From positions 1 through 14,049 of the forward strand of contig CAJMMH010000038.1 of the NCBI GenBank assembly GCA_905214365.1: a stretch of DNA of 14,049 nucleotides, read 5' to 3'. Below, piece by piece: positions 13,925-14,049 of the stretch. The translations under genes and the position numbers were made by a program. The first letter of the stretch is position 1. Every line of letters starts with the position of its first letter. The stretch is from an uncultured bacterium (GTDB taxonomy: Bacteria; Bacillota; Clostridia; Lachnospirales; Lachnospiraceae). Below the pieces are notes generated by a model that saw only the letters and a list, made by a program, of their open reading frames with translations, made no database searches and was not told where the DNA came from.

Positions 13925-14049
13925 TCATTTCCTGCCTCTTCTTCCTGATGATTTCTATTTTATGATCACTGTCCGTACCTGCAAACAACAACGGATAGAA
14001 TCCCTCTGTGCCTGAACGGAGTACATTTTTCCTGACAGTTTCCAATCGG
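13917..14049 (-). CDS. 3' end of an unidentified gene entering from the right (partial)
   Basis: On the minus strand one frame is open from the window edge for 43 codons and stops with TGA at 13919-13917, overlapping the rluF start in ATGAGTGA. The peptide (including VLRSGTEGFYPLLFAGTDSD and a charged tail KIEIIRKKRQEMNE) has a normal residue mix for a globular protein ending. Evidence is limited: an open stretch of this length can occur by chance. The overlap fits the tight coupling of the downstream genes. If it is not coding, this 125-bp stretch would be the rluF leader, with a weak candidate promoter (TTGCAG, 16 nt, TAAAAT). The family is not recognised. Confidence 0.5.
   Translation of the reverse strand, partial: RLETVRKNVLRSGTEGFYPLLFAGTDSDHKIEIIRKKRQEMNE

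Noticed and set aside
13996..14032. Possible further short copy of the palindromic element at the right edge (AGAATCCCTCTGTGCCTGA, then GGAGTACATTTTTC)
   Set aside because: The matches to the element's ends are short, the outer inverted end is missing, and the region is better read as the 3' end of a coding frame.

Overview
The window most likely comes from a Gram-positive anaerobe of the class Clostridia, probably the family Lachnospiraceae. This is inferred from protein character (a DHHW-motif protein paired with an MBOAT acyltransferase, a RarA/Xaa-Pro aminopeptidase pair, a clostridial-style LigA and a yeast-type long ThrC), strong Shine-Dalgarno sites and moderate G+C. I ran no database search. 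Nearly all genes lie on the minus strand. The exception is an RpiB/LacA/LacB-family sugar-phosphate isomerase on the plus strand.

Layout from left to right. (1) Positions 1-682 hold the first 18 codons of a minus-strand gene leaving the window, its promoter, a divergent promoter for the isomerase, and an isomerase leader of about 310 nt packed with inverted repeats. (2) The isomerase (683-1324) and threonine synthase (1421-2905) converge on a strong bidirectional terminator. (3) Going upstream on the minus strand from thrC are a DHHW-family cell-surface protein, an MBOAT O-acyltransferase, an Xaa-Pro aminopeptidase and the AAA+ ATPase RarA. rarA has its own promoter and a 120-nt leader that is almost entirely folded. 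RarA and the aminopeptidase overlap, so rarA-pepP-MBOAT-DHHW (perhaps with thrC) can be read as one transcript. MBOAT and DHHW probably form a polysaccharide O-acetylation pair. (4) A membrane-anchored polysaccharide deacetylase (9380-10129) stands alone behind the metA terminators. (5) metA, ligA, a RluF-type pseudouridine synthase and an incomplete gene at the right edge overlap end to end and form an operon transcribed leftward.

The main non-coding signal is a family of imperfectly palindromic intergenic elements. Two full copies of 162-163 bp (494-656 and 2931-3092) share TGTGCTCT-type inverted ends and an almost identical core, and their stems keep base pairing through compensatory changes. 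Shorter relatives occur at about 76-132, 441-484 and 4542-4593. Most end just upstream of a gene's ribosome binding site. They look like an ERIC- or MITE-like dispersed repeat that is co-transcribed as 5' leader. A second signal is the folded rarA leader, which matches no riboswitch class I recognise.
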